Origin: Campylobacterota bacterium
GTDB lineage: Bacteria; Campylobacterota; Campylobacteria; Campylobacterales; JALSKU01
Assembly: GCA_013153915.1 (NCBI GenBank)
Contig: JAADDL010000152.1
Location: forward strand, 1 to 16,195
DNA length: 16,195 bases
Direction of reading: 5' to 3'
The notes beneath the pieces are model-generated. The model was not told the DNA's origin and did not search any database. It saw only the letters and a list, made by a program, of their open reading frames with translations. Positions 1 through 7,680 of the stretch are shown in pieces (positions within the stretch are counted from its first letter, which is position 1; each line of letters begins with the position of its first letter). A program made the position numbers and the translations under genes.

Positions 1-1368
1 GTCGGCAAAAGCGTCGATATAGACAAGTTTGAAGAGCTTATGGATGAGCAAAGAAAAAGATCTCAAGCATCATGGAAAGGAAGCGGAGATACGGCAAAAG
101 AGGGAGATTTTAAAGAGCTTTTGGAGAAATTCGGCAAAAATGAATTTGTAGGCTATGAAAACATAGTATTTCAAAGCAAAATCTTAACCCTTTTGGATGA
201 AAACTTTAAGATAGTAAACAGTTTAGATAGTGGCGAAAAGGGGTGGGTGATGCTTGATAAAACACCTTTTTACGCCGAAAGCGGAGGTCAATGCGGAGAT
301 AGCGGAGAGCTACTAAACGCACAAAACAAACCCGTTGCCGAAGTTTTGGACACTAGAAAATTTTTTGATTTAAATTTATCCGAAATAGAAGCCAAAGATA
401 GTATAAAAACGGGGCAATCGATAACGGCAAAAGTCGATATCTCAAGAGAGGAGATAAAAAGACACCACTCAGCCACCCACATCTTACACTCGGCTTTAAA
501 ACATATCTTAGGCGACCATGTAAATCAAGCGGGAAGTTTAGTGCTAAAAGATAGGCTGAGATTTGATTTTTCACACCCTAAGGCTTTAACGTCAAAAGAG
601 ATAGAGGATATCCAAGACTTTGTCAATGAGATAATCCTAAGAGCCATCCCGCAACAAACGGAGATTATGGATATCGAAGATGCCAAAAAAAGCGGGGCTA
701 TGGCGCTTTTTGGCGAAAAATACTCTAGCAAAGTAAGAGTCGTCTCTTTCGGCGATATCAGTAAAGAGCTTTGCGGGGGTACGCATGTGAAAAACAGTAG
801 CGAGATAGGAAGCTTCTATATCACTAAAGAGAGCGGAGTTAGCGCCGGAGTCAGAAGGATAGAGGCTCTTTGCTCCAAAGCCGCTTACGAGTACGCCAAA
901 GGTTTTATGAAAGATTACGCTAAGATTTGCGAAGATGTTAAAAATAGAGATCCTTTCATAGGTATCAAAAGATTAAAAGATCAAATCCAAGAGCAAAAAA
1001 CGGAGATTCAAAAGCTTCAAAATAGTACCAAAAAAGAGTTGAAAACCGAAAAGATAGGTGATTGCACCGTCTTGATACAAGAGGTGGATGCGGGAGATAT
1101 CAAGGCGATGATAGATGATTTTAAAAATAGATACGACAAGATATGCGTTATGCTATTTCAAAAAAAAGGCGATAAAGTCGTTATCGCTTCGGGTGTAAAA
1201 AACGCCCCCGTTAAAGCCGGAGCTTGGATAAGAGAGGTGGCTCCCGTACTTGGCGGGAATGGAGGTGGAAGAGACGATTTTGCTCAAGCCGGAGGAAAAG
1301 ATGCATCCAAAATCCAAGAGGCTATGGCAAAAGCCAAAGAGTATATAGAAAAATCAATCGGAAAGTAG
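1..1368 (+). CDS. alaS: Alanine--tRNA ligase, C-terminal part (5' truncated by window)
   Basis: AlaRS charges tRNA-Ala in the cytoplasm and hydrolyses mischarged Ser/Gly-tRNA-Ala in its editing domain. The frame is open from base 1, so only about 455 of the usual 850-880 residues are present and the catalytic aminoacylation core lies upstream of the window. The editing-domain zinc ligands are intact: HSATH at 466-480 and CGGTH at 772-786. Between them and the end are the sequence around SAGVRRIEAL, a coiled stretch near 960-1040, and the glycine-rich GGNGGGRDDFAQAGG near 1254-1290 typical of the DHHA1/C-Ala domain. The TAG stop at 1366-1368 directly abuts the ATG of the next gene, so the two are probably cotranscribed and translationally coupled. 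In C. jejuni alaS is likewise followed by maf and pbpA (from memory). Identification is secure; only the start is missing. Confidence 0.97.
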   Translation, partial: VGKSVDIDKFEELMDEQRKRSQASWKGSGDTAKEGDFKELLEKFGKNEFVGYENIVFQSKILTLLDENFKIVNSLDSGEKGWVMLDKTPFYAESGGQCGDSGELLNAQNKPVAEVLDTRKFFDLNLSEIEAKDSIKTGQSITAKVDISREEIKRHHSATHILHSALKHILGDHVNQAGSLVLKDRLRFDFSHPKALTSKEIEDIQDFVNEIILRAIPQQTEIMDIEDAKKSGAMALFGEKYSSKVRVVSFGDISKELCGGTHVKNSSEIGSFYITKESGVSAGVRRIEALCSKAAYEYAKGFMKDYAKICEDVKNRDPFIGIKRLKDQIQEQKTEIQKLQNSTKKELKTEKIGDCTVLIQEVDAGDIKAMIDDFKNRYDKICVMLFQKKGDKVVIASGVKNAPVKAGAWIREVAPVLGGNGGGRDDFAQAGGKDASKIQEAMAKAKEYIEKSIGK

Positions 1369-1863
1369 ATGCAGTTTTTCATAGATTTTTACAGCCAATA
1401 CGGTAGATTTATCGTATTTATCCATGTTATATCCGCCGTTATTTGGATAGGCGGTATGATAGTGATAAAATTTATCGTTTTACCCGCACTTGAAACTATC
1501 CATGACACCAAGCTTAAATTGTCAAGGATATTGCAAATCATGCAAAGGCTGTTAAACTTTATGATTATCTTTATCGTCTCTTTGGCGATTACCGGTATAT
1601 TTATGAATTTAGGACACGACTTTAGACACTCTTTGCCGTCGCTTTATATGCTGGTACATATCAAAGAGGCGGTTTGGACACTAATGGCGATAAACTTCGT
1701 ATATATTTATCGAAAAAGAAATAGTGCCGAAAGAGAGTTTGTAAGCGGTGACGATGAAGGCTCGGCGGAGAGTATATTTACCATCAGCAACTACCTCTTG
1801 CCGTTAAATATCTTTCTCGGTTTTGTTGCCGTATATTTCGGTATTATATTAAGAGGTTTATAA
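1369..1863 (+). CDS. Four-helix integral membrane protein, CopD/HemJ-like
   Basis: The 164-residue protein is predicted to span the inner membrane four times (about residues 12-32, 62-80, 92-113, 140-160). A short charged, acidic loop lies around 115-137. The N-terminal helix has the pattern FIHVISAVIWIGGM, which resembles the first helix of CopD-like and HemJ-like proteins (His followed by W-x-GG/G). His19 in helix 1 and His97 in helix 3 (VHIKEAVW) both sit inside hydrophobic segments and could pair as ligands for haem b or a metal; this is inference. The ATG follows the alaS stop with no gap, and maf starts one base after this gene ends, so it belongs to the alaS operon. No assay-based function is known to me for this family. 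It could also be a simple structural membrane protein. Gene call is firm, function is not. Confidence 0.85.
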   Translation: MQFFIDFYSQYGRFIVFIHVISAVIWIGGMIVIKFIVLPALETIHDTKLKLSRILQIMQRLLNFMIIFIVSLAITGIFMNLGHDFRHSLPSLYMLVHIKEAVWTLMAINFVYIYRKRNSAEREFVSGDDEGSAESIFTISNYLLPLNIFLGFVAVYFGIILRGL

Positions 1864-1864
1864 A

Positions 1865-2413
1865 ATGATAATACTTGCGTCAGCTTCAACGACAAGGGCT
1901 AAGATACTTCAAAAACACTCTATCGATTTTATACAAAAGAGTTGCGATTTTGACGAAGAGAGTATCAAAACCGACTCGGCAAAAGAGTTCGTATATCTCT
2001 CGGCAAAAGGCAAAATGACCCTTTGCGAAGAGAGATACGGCATAAAAACTCCTCTATTATGCGCGGATACCGTTGTTAGTTCAAACGACAAAATACTAAG
2101 AAAAGCAAAAGATAAAGAGGATGCAAAAAGAATACTTTTGGAACAAAGCGGCAACAAAGTATCTATATTAACTTGTATGTTATACAAAAGCGAAACTTTT
2201 AGTTTTACCGACCTCAGCGCCACCGTTTATGAATTTGGCGAATTTGACGAAAAAGATTTGGAAGAGTTTTTAAAAAGCGGGGAGTGGAAAGGAAAGGCGG
2301 GAGCTTGTATGGTCGAGGGGTTTTGTAAAAAATATATAAAAGAGGTTAAGGGTTTAGAGAGTTGTGCCATGGGGCTTCAGATAGAAAAGTTGATACCGTT
2401 TTTAAAGTTGTAA
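1865..2413 (+). CDS. maf: Maf-like nucleoside triphosphate pyrophosphatase
   Basis: Maf proteins hydrolyse non-canonical or pyrimidine NTPs to the NMP and pyrophosphate and are linked to nucleotide-pool cleaning and septum control. The 182-residue length is usual. The N-terminus shows LASASTTRAKIL, the Maf substrate loop with a Ser and Arg11 kept. CADTVV (Asp68) is the metal-binding Asp motif, and RKAKDKEDA (Lys80) matches the usual G-K-P-x-D-x-x-x-A block with the Pro lost. WKGKAGACMVEGF near 141-153 corresponds to the A-G-x-Y-x-I-Q-G block, with Glu151 where Gln is common. The C-terminal GLP is GLQ here. The ATG is one base after the upstream stop and the stop abuts bioF. The family is clear; whether the enzyme prefers dTTP/UTP or another nucleotide cannot be told from sequence alone. 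Confidence 0.9.
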   Translation: MIILASASTTRAKILQKHSIDFIQKSCDFDEESIKTDSAKEFVYLSAKGKMTLCEERYGIKTPLLCADTVVSSNDKILRKAKDKEDAKRILLEQSGNKVSILTCMLYKSETFSFTDLSATVYEFGEFDEKDLEEFLKSGEWKGKAGACMVEGFCKKYIKEVKGLESCAMGLQIEKLIPFLKL

Positions 2414-3514
2414 ATGTTTTACGATAAAGAATTAAAAGCTATAAAAAAGATAAATAGATATAGAAAAAGGGAACTCTTTGACGAAAAACTTTCGGATTTC
2501 GCCTCCAACGACTATCTATGTTTATCTTGTCGAAAAAAACTGCTAAAAAAAGCTTTCCATAGAGTAAAAAGATACAAATCGCACTCTTCAAAAGCCTCTT
2601 TACTTGTAAACGGATACCATCCCATACACAAAGAATTTGAAAAATATATAGCCAAACTCAACGATTTTGAAAAAGCTATATGTGTCGGTAGCGGATTTTT
2701 GGCAAACATATCTCTATTTGAGGCGCTACCAAGAAGAGGAGATTTGCTTTTATTTGACGAAGAGTTTCATGCAAGCGGATTGATAACAAAAAAGTTAAGT
2801 GAAGCTAAGGTTGAGATATTTCCGCATAATGACCACTTGGCACTTGAAAAGATAGTCAAAAGCTTTAGAGAAACCTCCAACAATCGAATCATCATAGCCG
2901 TTGAAGGCATCTACTCCATGAGCGGCGATATGGTAAAAAAAGAGATATTTGATATAGCGGATAACTACGGTGCGATTTTAGTAGTAGATGAAGCCCATAG
3001 CGTAGGGGTTGTCGGAGAAAGGTTACTAGGTGTTTTTGAACACTACGGTATAAAGCCGAAAAACAACCATATAAAGATGGGAACACTCGGTAAGGCTCTA
3101 GGAAGCTACGGTGCTTACATACTGTGCTCATCGGAAATAGAAAGCTATCTTTTAAACAGAGCGAAAGCTATCATCTACACCACCGCTCTATCCCCTTTTG
3201 ATACGGCTTTAGCTTATGAAGGTTTTAAATATATCGAAAAAAAGGGTGAAAAACTTAAAAAAAAGATAAAAAAGAGGCAAAAAGAGGCAAAAAAATATTT
3301 TGATGTCGATATTGAAGGATTGATTTTACCGATAGAGTTTAAAAGCTCGACAAAAGTTTTGCATATAAAAGAAAAACTACTCAAAAAAGGTTTTATCGTT
3401 GGTGCGATAAGACCCCCAACGGTCAAAAAACCCATACTTAGAGTCATATTAAGAATCGACCAAGACAGATTGACAAAATTGTTAAAAATCATAAAAAAAG
3501 AGTTGAGCCTATGA
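2414..3514 (+). CDS. bioF: Alpha-oxoamine synthase, probable 8-amino-7-oxononanoate synthase
   Basis: This is a PLP-dependent fold-type I enzyme of the alpha-oxoamine synthase family, which joins an amino acid to an acyl thioester with loss of CO2. The likely reaction is L-alanine plus pimeloyl-ACP/CoA to 7-keto-8-aminopelargonate in biotin synthesis. Visible motifs, in order: LVNGYHPIHKEFE near 64-76 (substrate/cofactor region), DEEFHASG at 115-122, HND at 138-140, VDEAHSVGVVGE at 191-202 with the PLP-binding Asp and His, and GTLGKALGSYGAY with Lys227 as the expected Schiff-base lysine. The 366 residues are slightly short for the family (about 380-400). The ATG abuts the maf stop and the TGA overlaps the next ATG by four bases. 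H. pylori has bioF next to pbp1A (HP0598-HP0597, from memory), which supports the call. Other bio genes are absent here, and a different acyl acceptor is possible. Confidence 0.87.
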   Translation: MFYDKELKAIKKINRYRKRELFDEKLSDFASNDYLCLSCRKKLLKKAFHRVKRYKSHSSKASLLVNGYHPIHKEFEKYIAKLNDFEKAICVGSGFLANISLFEALPRRGDLLLFDEEFHASGLITKKLSEAKVEIFPHNDHLALEKIVKSFRETSNNRIIIAVEGIYSMSGDMVKKEIFDIADNYGAILVVDEAHSVGVVGERLLGVFEHYGIKPKNNHIKMGTLGKALGSYGAYILCSSEIESYLLNRAKAIIYTTALSPFDTALAYEGFKYIEKKGEKLKKKIKKRQKEAKKYFDVDIEGLILPIEFKSSTKVLHIKEKLLKKGFIVGAIRPPTVKKPILRVILRIDQDRLTKLLKIIKKELSL

Positions 3515-4206
3515 GTTTTAAGTGTAAAAGATTACTCATAAAAAACGGTGATAGCGTTATAGTGGATATCTCTTTTGAGATAGAAAAAGCATACGCACTC
3601 GTAGGGCAAAGCGGAAGCGGAAAAAGCTTGAGTATAAAAGCGATACTGGGAATGTTACCTAGCAATCTTGAAAGCGAAAGCGAATTTGAGTGGAGTTATG
3701 AACTCCAAAGAGGGAAAAGCGTAGTGATGGTGCCTCAAAACCCCTTTACCTCATTGTCGCCGTTAAATAAAATAAAAGACAACTTTTTTATCGATGAAAA
3801 CGAAATGAAAAAACTTTTAAATATGGTCGGATTAGAAGAGAATATTGCCGATAGATTTCCAAGCGAATTAAGCGGAGGACAGCTACAAAGAGCTATCATA
3901 GCCATAGCTATCTCCCACAAGCCTAAGCTTTTGTTACTTGACGAACCTACCACCGCACTTGATAGCGACACGAAAGATAAGATTCTTTCACTTTTTAAAG
4001 AATTGCAACAAATCTACGGTTTTGAAATACTGTTTGTCACCCATGATATAAATTCGAGTAGAATTATTTGTGATAAAATAGGTATAATACACAACGGAAA
4101 AATTATCGAAGAGGGAGATATCGAAGATATTTTGGAAAATCCCCAAAACGAATATACCAAAAAATTGATAGAATCAAACTTTAAAAATAGGGAGTTTAGA
4201 AGTTAA
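3511..4206 (+). CDS. ABC transporter ATP-binding protein, OppD/DppD/NikD-like, without partner permease
   Basis: The 231-residue protein is a complete ABC ATPase: Walker A GQSGSGKS at 32-39, Q-loop in VPQNPFTSLSP (Gln76), signature LSGGQLQR at 120-127, Walker B LLLLDE ending at Glu145, D-loop TALD, and switch His178 in THD. The Q-loop wording and the spacing match peptide/nickel importers of the Opp/Dpp/Nik class. It is short, lacks the C-terminal oligopeptide_HPY extension of OppD, and is closest in size to NikD. ATG overlaps the bioF stop (ATGA), and its TAA overlaps the next ATG by one base. No permease or substrate-binding gene is in the window, so the transported substrate is unknown. 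It may pair with permeases elsewhere or act in a non-transport role. The ATPase call is firm; the substrate class is inference. Confidence 0.88.
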   Translation: MSFKCKRLLIKNGDSVIVDISFEIEKAYALVGQSGSGKSLSIKAILGMLPSNLESESEFEWSYELQRGKSVVMVPQNPFTSLSPLNKIKDNFFIDENEMKKLLNMVGLEENIADRFPSELSGGQLQRAIIAIAISHKPKLLLLDEPTTALDSDTKDKILSLFKELQQIYGFEILFVTHDINSSRIICDKIGIIHNGKIIEEGDIEDILENPQNEYTKKLIESNFKNREFRS

Positions 4207-6131
4207 TGTTAAAATATTTTGTAACATTTTTAATGCTAATAGCTATTGCCGTCGGAGCTTTTTTGATAAAAGTTTACTCGGAAATTAGATTTGACGCATA
4301 TAAGATAATCAACTATTCACCGCCTTTAACCACTAGGATATACGATAGAAACGGTAAACTTATAGCCAATATATTCGGAAAAGAAAATAGAATATATGCA
4401 AAATACAAAGATATACCCCCGATGGTTGTAGAGTCTTTGGTGGCTATCGAAGATACTTTGTTTTTCGAACATCCCGGTATCAATCCCGAAGCAATCTTTA
4501 GAGCCGCTATCAAGGATATCAAAGCTATGAAGTTCGTCGAAGGCGCCAGTACTCTTACGCAACAGCTCATAAAAGATACCGTATTAACAAGAGATAAAAA
4601 GATAATGAGAAAGATAAAGGAGGCTTTGCTGGCTATTAGGGTGGATAGTATTTTAAGCAAAGAAGATATTATAGAGAGATACTTAAATCAAGTATATTTC
4701 GGACATGGATACTACGGCATCAAAACGGCAAGCTTGGGATATTTTCACAAAGACCTTGACGAACTGGACTTAAAAGAGATAGCTATGCTTGTGGGGCTTC
4801 CAAAAGCCCCAAGCGCCTATAACCCCACCAAACACATGGATTTATCGCTGGCAAGAGCCAATATGGTGCTAAACAGACTCTATCAATTAGGCTGGATAGA
4901 TAAATCAAGATATGAAAAAGCTTTGACCGAAAGACCTAAAGTGTATGACGACACGCTAACTAAAAATAAAGCTCCATATATAGTAGATGAAGTTTTAAAA
5001 AGGGTTAGAAAAAAATATAAAGATTTAAGAACGGGCGGATACAAGATATACACTTCTATAGACCTGGAACTCCAGCAACTTGCCAAAGAGGCTTTGAAAT
5101 ACGGATACGATAATATAGTAAAAAGAGACAAAGAGGATGAAAACAGCACTTTAAACGGTGCTATAGTGGTTTTAGATAACCATACCGGAAAAGTTTTGGC
5201 GATGGTCGGAGGGGTGGACTACAAAAAAAGTCCCTACAACAGAGCCACTCAAGCCAAAAGACAGCCGGGTTCTAGCATAAAACCTTTCATATATCAGCTA
5301 GCGCTCAACGAAGGGTACAATCAAGCTACGAAAATCCCCGATATCTCAAGGGTTTACAAGGATGAGGTAAACGACAAGGATTGGACTCCGAGAAATTACG
5401 AAAATAATTTCGAGGGACTTATCACGCTTGAGGATGCGCTTGTACACTCAAGAAACTTAGCCACTATCAATCTTGTTAATATGTTGGGTTTAAAAAATGT
5501 CTACACATACCTAAACTCTCTCGGCTTTAAGGGTGTACCATACGATTTATCCATATCGCTCGGTAGCTTTGTGGTATCTCCATACGATTTTGCGGGCAAA
5601 TATACTCTTTTTTCCAACTACGGACAGATGATGAAACCGCTACTTATAACCAAAATAGCTACAAGATACGGCAACAGCGAAAACTTTATGCCGGAAGGAA
5701 AGCCTATAAATGAACCAAAACAAGCGTTTTTGATAGTGGATATCCTAAAACAGGTAGTTTCAAGAGGAACCGGCAGAAGAGCTAGGGTCAAAGGGATAGA
5801 GACGGCAGGAAAAACAGGAACCACCAACAACTTTGTCGATGCTTGGTTTTGCGGTTTTACTCCCGATATCGAAGTGATAACTTGGTACGGTCATGATAAC
5901 AATACTCCTATGAAGAAAAAAGAGGCGGGAGGTAGAGCGGCCGCTCCGGTGTTTAAATACTTCGTAGAGAGATACATCAAACTGCACCCCGAGACAAAAA
6001 GAAAATTCGATATTCCAAAGGATGTCCGACAATTTAGCATCAAAGGTAAAAAATATTACTATACGGATATTTCAAAACCGCCGAAGATAGAAAGTTCGAT
6101 AACCGAAACTTCCAATAAACTTCTATTTTGA
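4206..6131 (+). CDS. pbpA: Class A penicillin-binding protein 1A (transglycosylase/transpeptidase)
   Basis: This is a bifunctional peptidoglycan synthase, anchored in the inner membrane by one helix (about residues 4-22) with the catalytic domains in the periplasm. The glycosyltransferase domain (family GT51) shows IEDTLFFEHPG with catalytic Glu82, EGASTLTQQLIKD near 112-124, KIKEALLA, and ERYLNQVYFGHGYYGIKTA near 157-175. The transpeptidase domain has GSSIKPF with the active-site Ser356 and Lys359, SRN at 415-417, and KTGTTNNFVDAWF from 536. The 641-residue length is normal for a Campylobacterota PBP1A. The start overlaps the ABC gene by one base, and the gene ends the plus-strand run, facing glnA across a terminator hairpin. 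C. jejuni names the homologue pbpA (Cj0508); in H. pylori it is pbp1A (HP0597). Very confident. Confidence 0.96.
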   Translation: MLKYFVTFLMLIAIAVGAFLIKVYSEIRFDAYKIINYSPPLTTRIYDRNGKLIANIFGKENRIYAKYKDIPPMVVESLVAIEDTLFFEHPGINPEAIFRAAIKDIKAMKFVEGASTLTQQLIKDTVLTRDKKIMRKIKEALLAIRVDSILSKEDIIERYLNQVYFGHGYYGIKTASLGYFHKDLDELDLKEIAMLVGLPKAPSAYNPTKHMDLSLARANMVLNRLYQLGWIDKSRYEKALTERPKVYDDTLTKNKAPYIVDEVLKRVRKKYKDLRTGGYKIYTSIDLELQQLAKEALKYGYDNIVKRDKEDENSTLNGAIVVLDNHTGKVLAMVGGVDYKKSPYNRATQAKRQPGSSIKPFIYQLALNEGYNQATKIPDISRVYKDEVNDKDWTPRNYENNFEGLITLEDALVHSRNLATINLVNMLGLKNVYTYLNSLGFKGVPYDLSISLGSFVVSPYDFAGKYTLFSNYGQMMKPLLITKIATRYGNSENFMPEGKPINEPKQAFLIVDILKQVVSRGTGRRARVKGIETAGKTGTTNNFVDAWFCGFTPDIEVITWYGHDNNTPMKKKEAGGRAAAPVFKYFVERYIKLHPETKRKFDIPKDVRQFSIKGKKYYYTDISKPPKIESSITETSNKLLF

Positions 6132-6137
6132 TTTTAT

Positions 6138-6166
6138 AAAAAAGGTAGAGGGAATACTCCCTCTAC
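6138..6166 (-). terminator. Rho-independent terminator of glnA, possibly shared with pbpA
   Basis: A perfect 9-bp stem, GTAGAGGGA (6145-6153) with TCCCTCTAC (6158-6166), encloses a 4-base ATAC loop. Read on the minus strand it lies five bases after the glnA stop, and after one C is followed by six T residues (6138-6143), the classic U-tract. In the plus direction the T-rich tail is weak (TATCTTAG), so it should stop glnA transcripts best. It could still partly terminate or protect the 3' end of the convergent pbpA message, whose stop is 13 bases before the stem. Confidence 0.85.
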
Positions 6167-6170
6167 TATC

Positions 6171-7601
6171 TTAGCATGAATAGGTTGATTTGAACTCGAA
6201 TGCAGTAGGTCTAGACTCGTCAGGCCATACTTGAGTCTCAAACTTGTAGTGTTGATAAGTATCTATGAAAAGATCGCTCATAACGGGCTTCAAGAAATCG
6301 TTATCCGCTATCAACGCTTCAAGAGCTTCTCTTAGAGTGTGAGGCATTTGAGGTATACCTTTTTTTCTTATCTCGGCAAGAGACAGCTCAAAAAGATCTT
6401 CGTTCATAGGACCAACCGGCTCATATTTATTTTTAATACCGTCAAGTCCCGCTAAAAGCATAGCGGTAAACGCCAAGTAAGGACAAGCGGTAGAATCGGG
6501 AAATCTCATCTCCACTCTCGTAGCCGCTTCGCCCGCGCCATAAGGTATCCTACAACTAGCACTTCTATTTTGGCTTGAATAGGTCAATATGCTTGGAGCC
6601 TCAAATCCCGGAATCAATCTCTTGTATGAGTTGGTTGAAGCGTTTGTAAACGCCGCTACGGCATGAGCGTGTTTAAAGATACCTCCGATATAATGTCTAG
6701 CTTCATCGCTTAGGTTGCCGTACTCTCCCTCTTTGTAAAAAATGTTTTTGCCGTCTTTCCATATAGACTGGTGAGTATGCATTCCGTTTCCGTTGTCGCC
6801 AAAAAGAGGTTTAGGCATAAAAGTAGCTGTTTTTCCGTTTAGGTGCGCTACCATTTTGACTACATATTTATACTTTTGCACATTATCGGCGGCTTCTATC
6901 AAATCACCGTACTTAACGCCTATCTCGCCTTGGGCTTGAGCTACTTCGTGGTGTCCTAGGACAACTTCGAGTCCGACCTCTTCAAGGACTTGCATCATCT
7001 CCGCTCTTAAATCCACCATCGAATCGATAGGCTGAACGGGGAAATATCCGCCTTTTGTTCTAGGTCTATGTCCCGTATTTAAATCATCGACAAACGATAC
7101 TGAGTCACTCCACTCTCCCTCGCTTGAATTTACCTCATAGTAAGCCGAATTGATATCGTCTTTTATCTTAACGTCATCAAAGATAAAAAATTCATTTTCA
7201 GGTCCGAAATAAGCATCATCGCCGATACCGGACTCTTTTAGATACTCAAGAGCTTTTTTAGCAATACTTCTTGGGCACTTTTCGTATAAATCTCCTTTGT
7301 AAATATCATAAACATCACAAAAAACGATAACGGTCGGGTCTGCGGTGAAAGGGTCCAAAAACGCGGTAGGAACATCGGGCTTTAGTATCATATCCGACTC
7401 GTTTATCGGTTGCCAAGCGTCTATACTACTTCCGTCAAAAGGTATTCCGCTTAAAAGCATATCTTCACTTACCGCGCTAAAATTGTAAGTGATGTGATGC
7501 CAAGCGCCTTTTATATCCGTAAATCTAAAATCAACATACTTAACTTCGTTTTCTTCGCAAAACTCATAGAACTCTACTATACTGTTGACAAATTTTCCCA
7601 T
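6171..7601 (-). CDS. glnA: Type I glutamine synthetase
   Basis: GlnA makes glutamine from glutamate, ammonia and ATP, and acts as a cytoplasmic dodecamer. The 476-residue protein carries the beta-grasp region FDGSSIDAW (55-63), the metal-site block GPENEFF (133-139), GNGMHTHQS (271-279) with His275, and NRSASCRIP (345-353) at the glutamate/ATP site. C-terminal FPDSTACPY (367-375) is also typical. At the place of the adenylylated Tyr397 of E. coli (N-L-Y-D-L) this protein reads D-L-F-E-L with Phe404, so covalent inactivation by GlnE is not expected. H. pylori GlnA is described as lacking this regulation too (from memory). The start is set by AAGGAG at 7607-7612, five bases before ATG. A hairpin follows the stop. 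It lies 65 bases downstream of the phosphatase gene on the same strand, with its own likely promoter. Confidence 0.97.
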   Translation of the reverse strand: MGKFVNSIVEFYEFCEENEVKYVDFRFTDIKGAWHHITYNFSAVSEDMLLSGIPFDGSSIDAWQPINESDMILKPDVPTAFLDPFTADPTVIVFCDVYDIYKGDLYEKCPRSIAKKALEYLKESGIGDDAYFGPENEFFIFDDVKIKDDINSAYYEVNSSEGEWSDSVSFVDDLNTGHRPRTKGGYFPVQPIDSMVDLRAEMMQVLEEVGLEVVLGHHEVAQAQGEIGVKYGDLIEAADNVQKYKYVVKMVAHLNGKTATFMPKPLFGDNGNGMHTHQSIWKDGKNIFYKEGEYGNLSDEARHYIGGIFKHAHAVAAFTNASTNSYKRLIPGFEAPSILTYSSQNRSASCRIPYGAGEAATRVEMRFPDSTACPYLAFTAMLLAGLDGIKNKYEPVGPMNEDLFELSLAEIRKKGIPQMPHTLREALEALIADNDFLKPVMSDLFIDTYQHYKFETQVWPDESRPTAFEFKSTYSC

Positions 7602-7625
7602 TTATTCTCCTTGAAAGTTTTTGTT

Positions 7626-7631
7626 ATGATA
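7626..7631 (-). promoter_or_regulatory. Putative -10 element for glnA
   Basis: On the minus strand the spacer between the phosphatase stop and glnA holds GGTATCATAA, with TATCAT at 7626-7631 as a -10-like hexamer and T-rich sequence upstream. No good -35 is seen, which is normal for sigma-70 promoters of Campylobacterota. It would give a leader of about 15-20 bases. No NtrC or GlnR-like site was recognised. This is pattern-based only. Confidence 0.35.
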
Positions 7632-7663
7632 CCATAAAAGTTATATCAAAGAGATAAATAAAG

Positions 7664-7680
7664 TGATTAAAAATTAATCA
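7664..7680 (-). terminator. Weak AT-rich hairpin at the end of the phosphatase gene
   Basis: TGATTAA at 7664-7670 and TTAATCA at 7674-7680 form a 7-bp, mostly A-T stem with a 3-base loop that spans the stop codon of the minus-strand phosphatase gene. A T-rich tail (CTTTATTTAT) follows on that strand. The stem is too weak to be a confident intrinsic terminator and may only attenuate read-through into glnA. Confidence 0.25.

Noticed and set aside
1224..1406. Short plus-strand open frame across the alaS/membrane-protein junction
   Set aside because: It is an out-of-frame shadow, basic and low in structure, and lies within two firmly identified genes.
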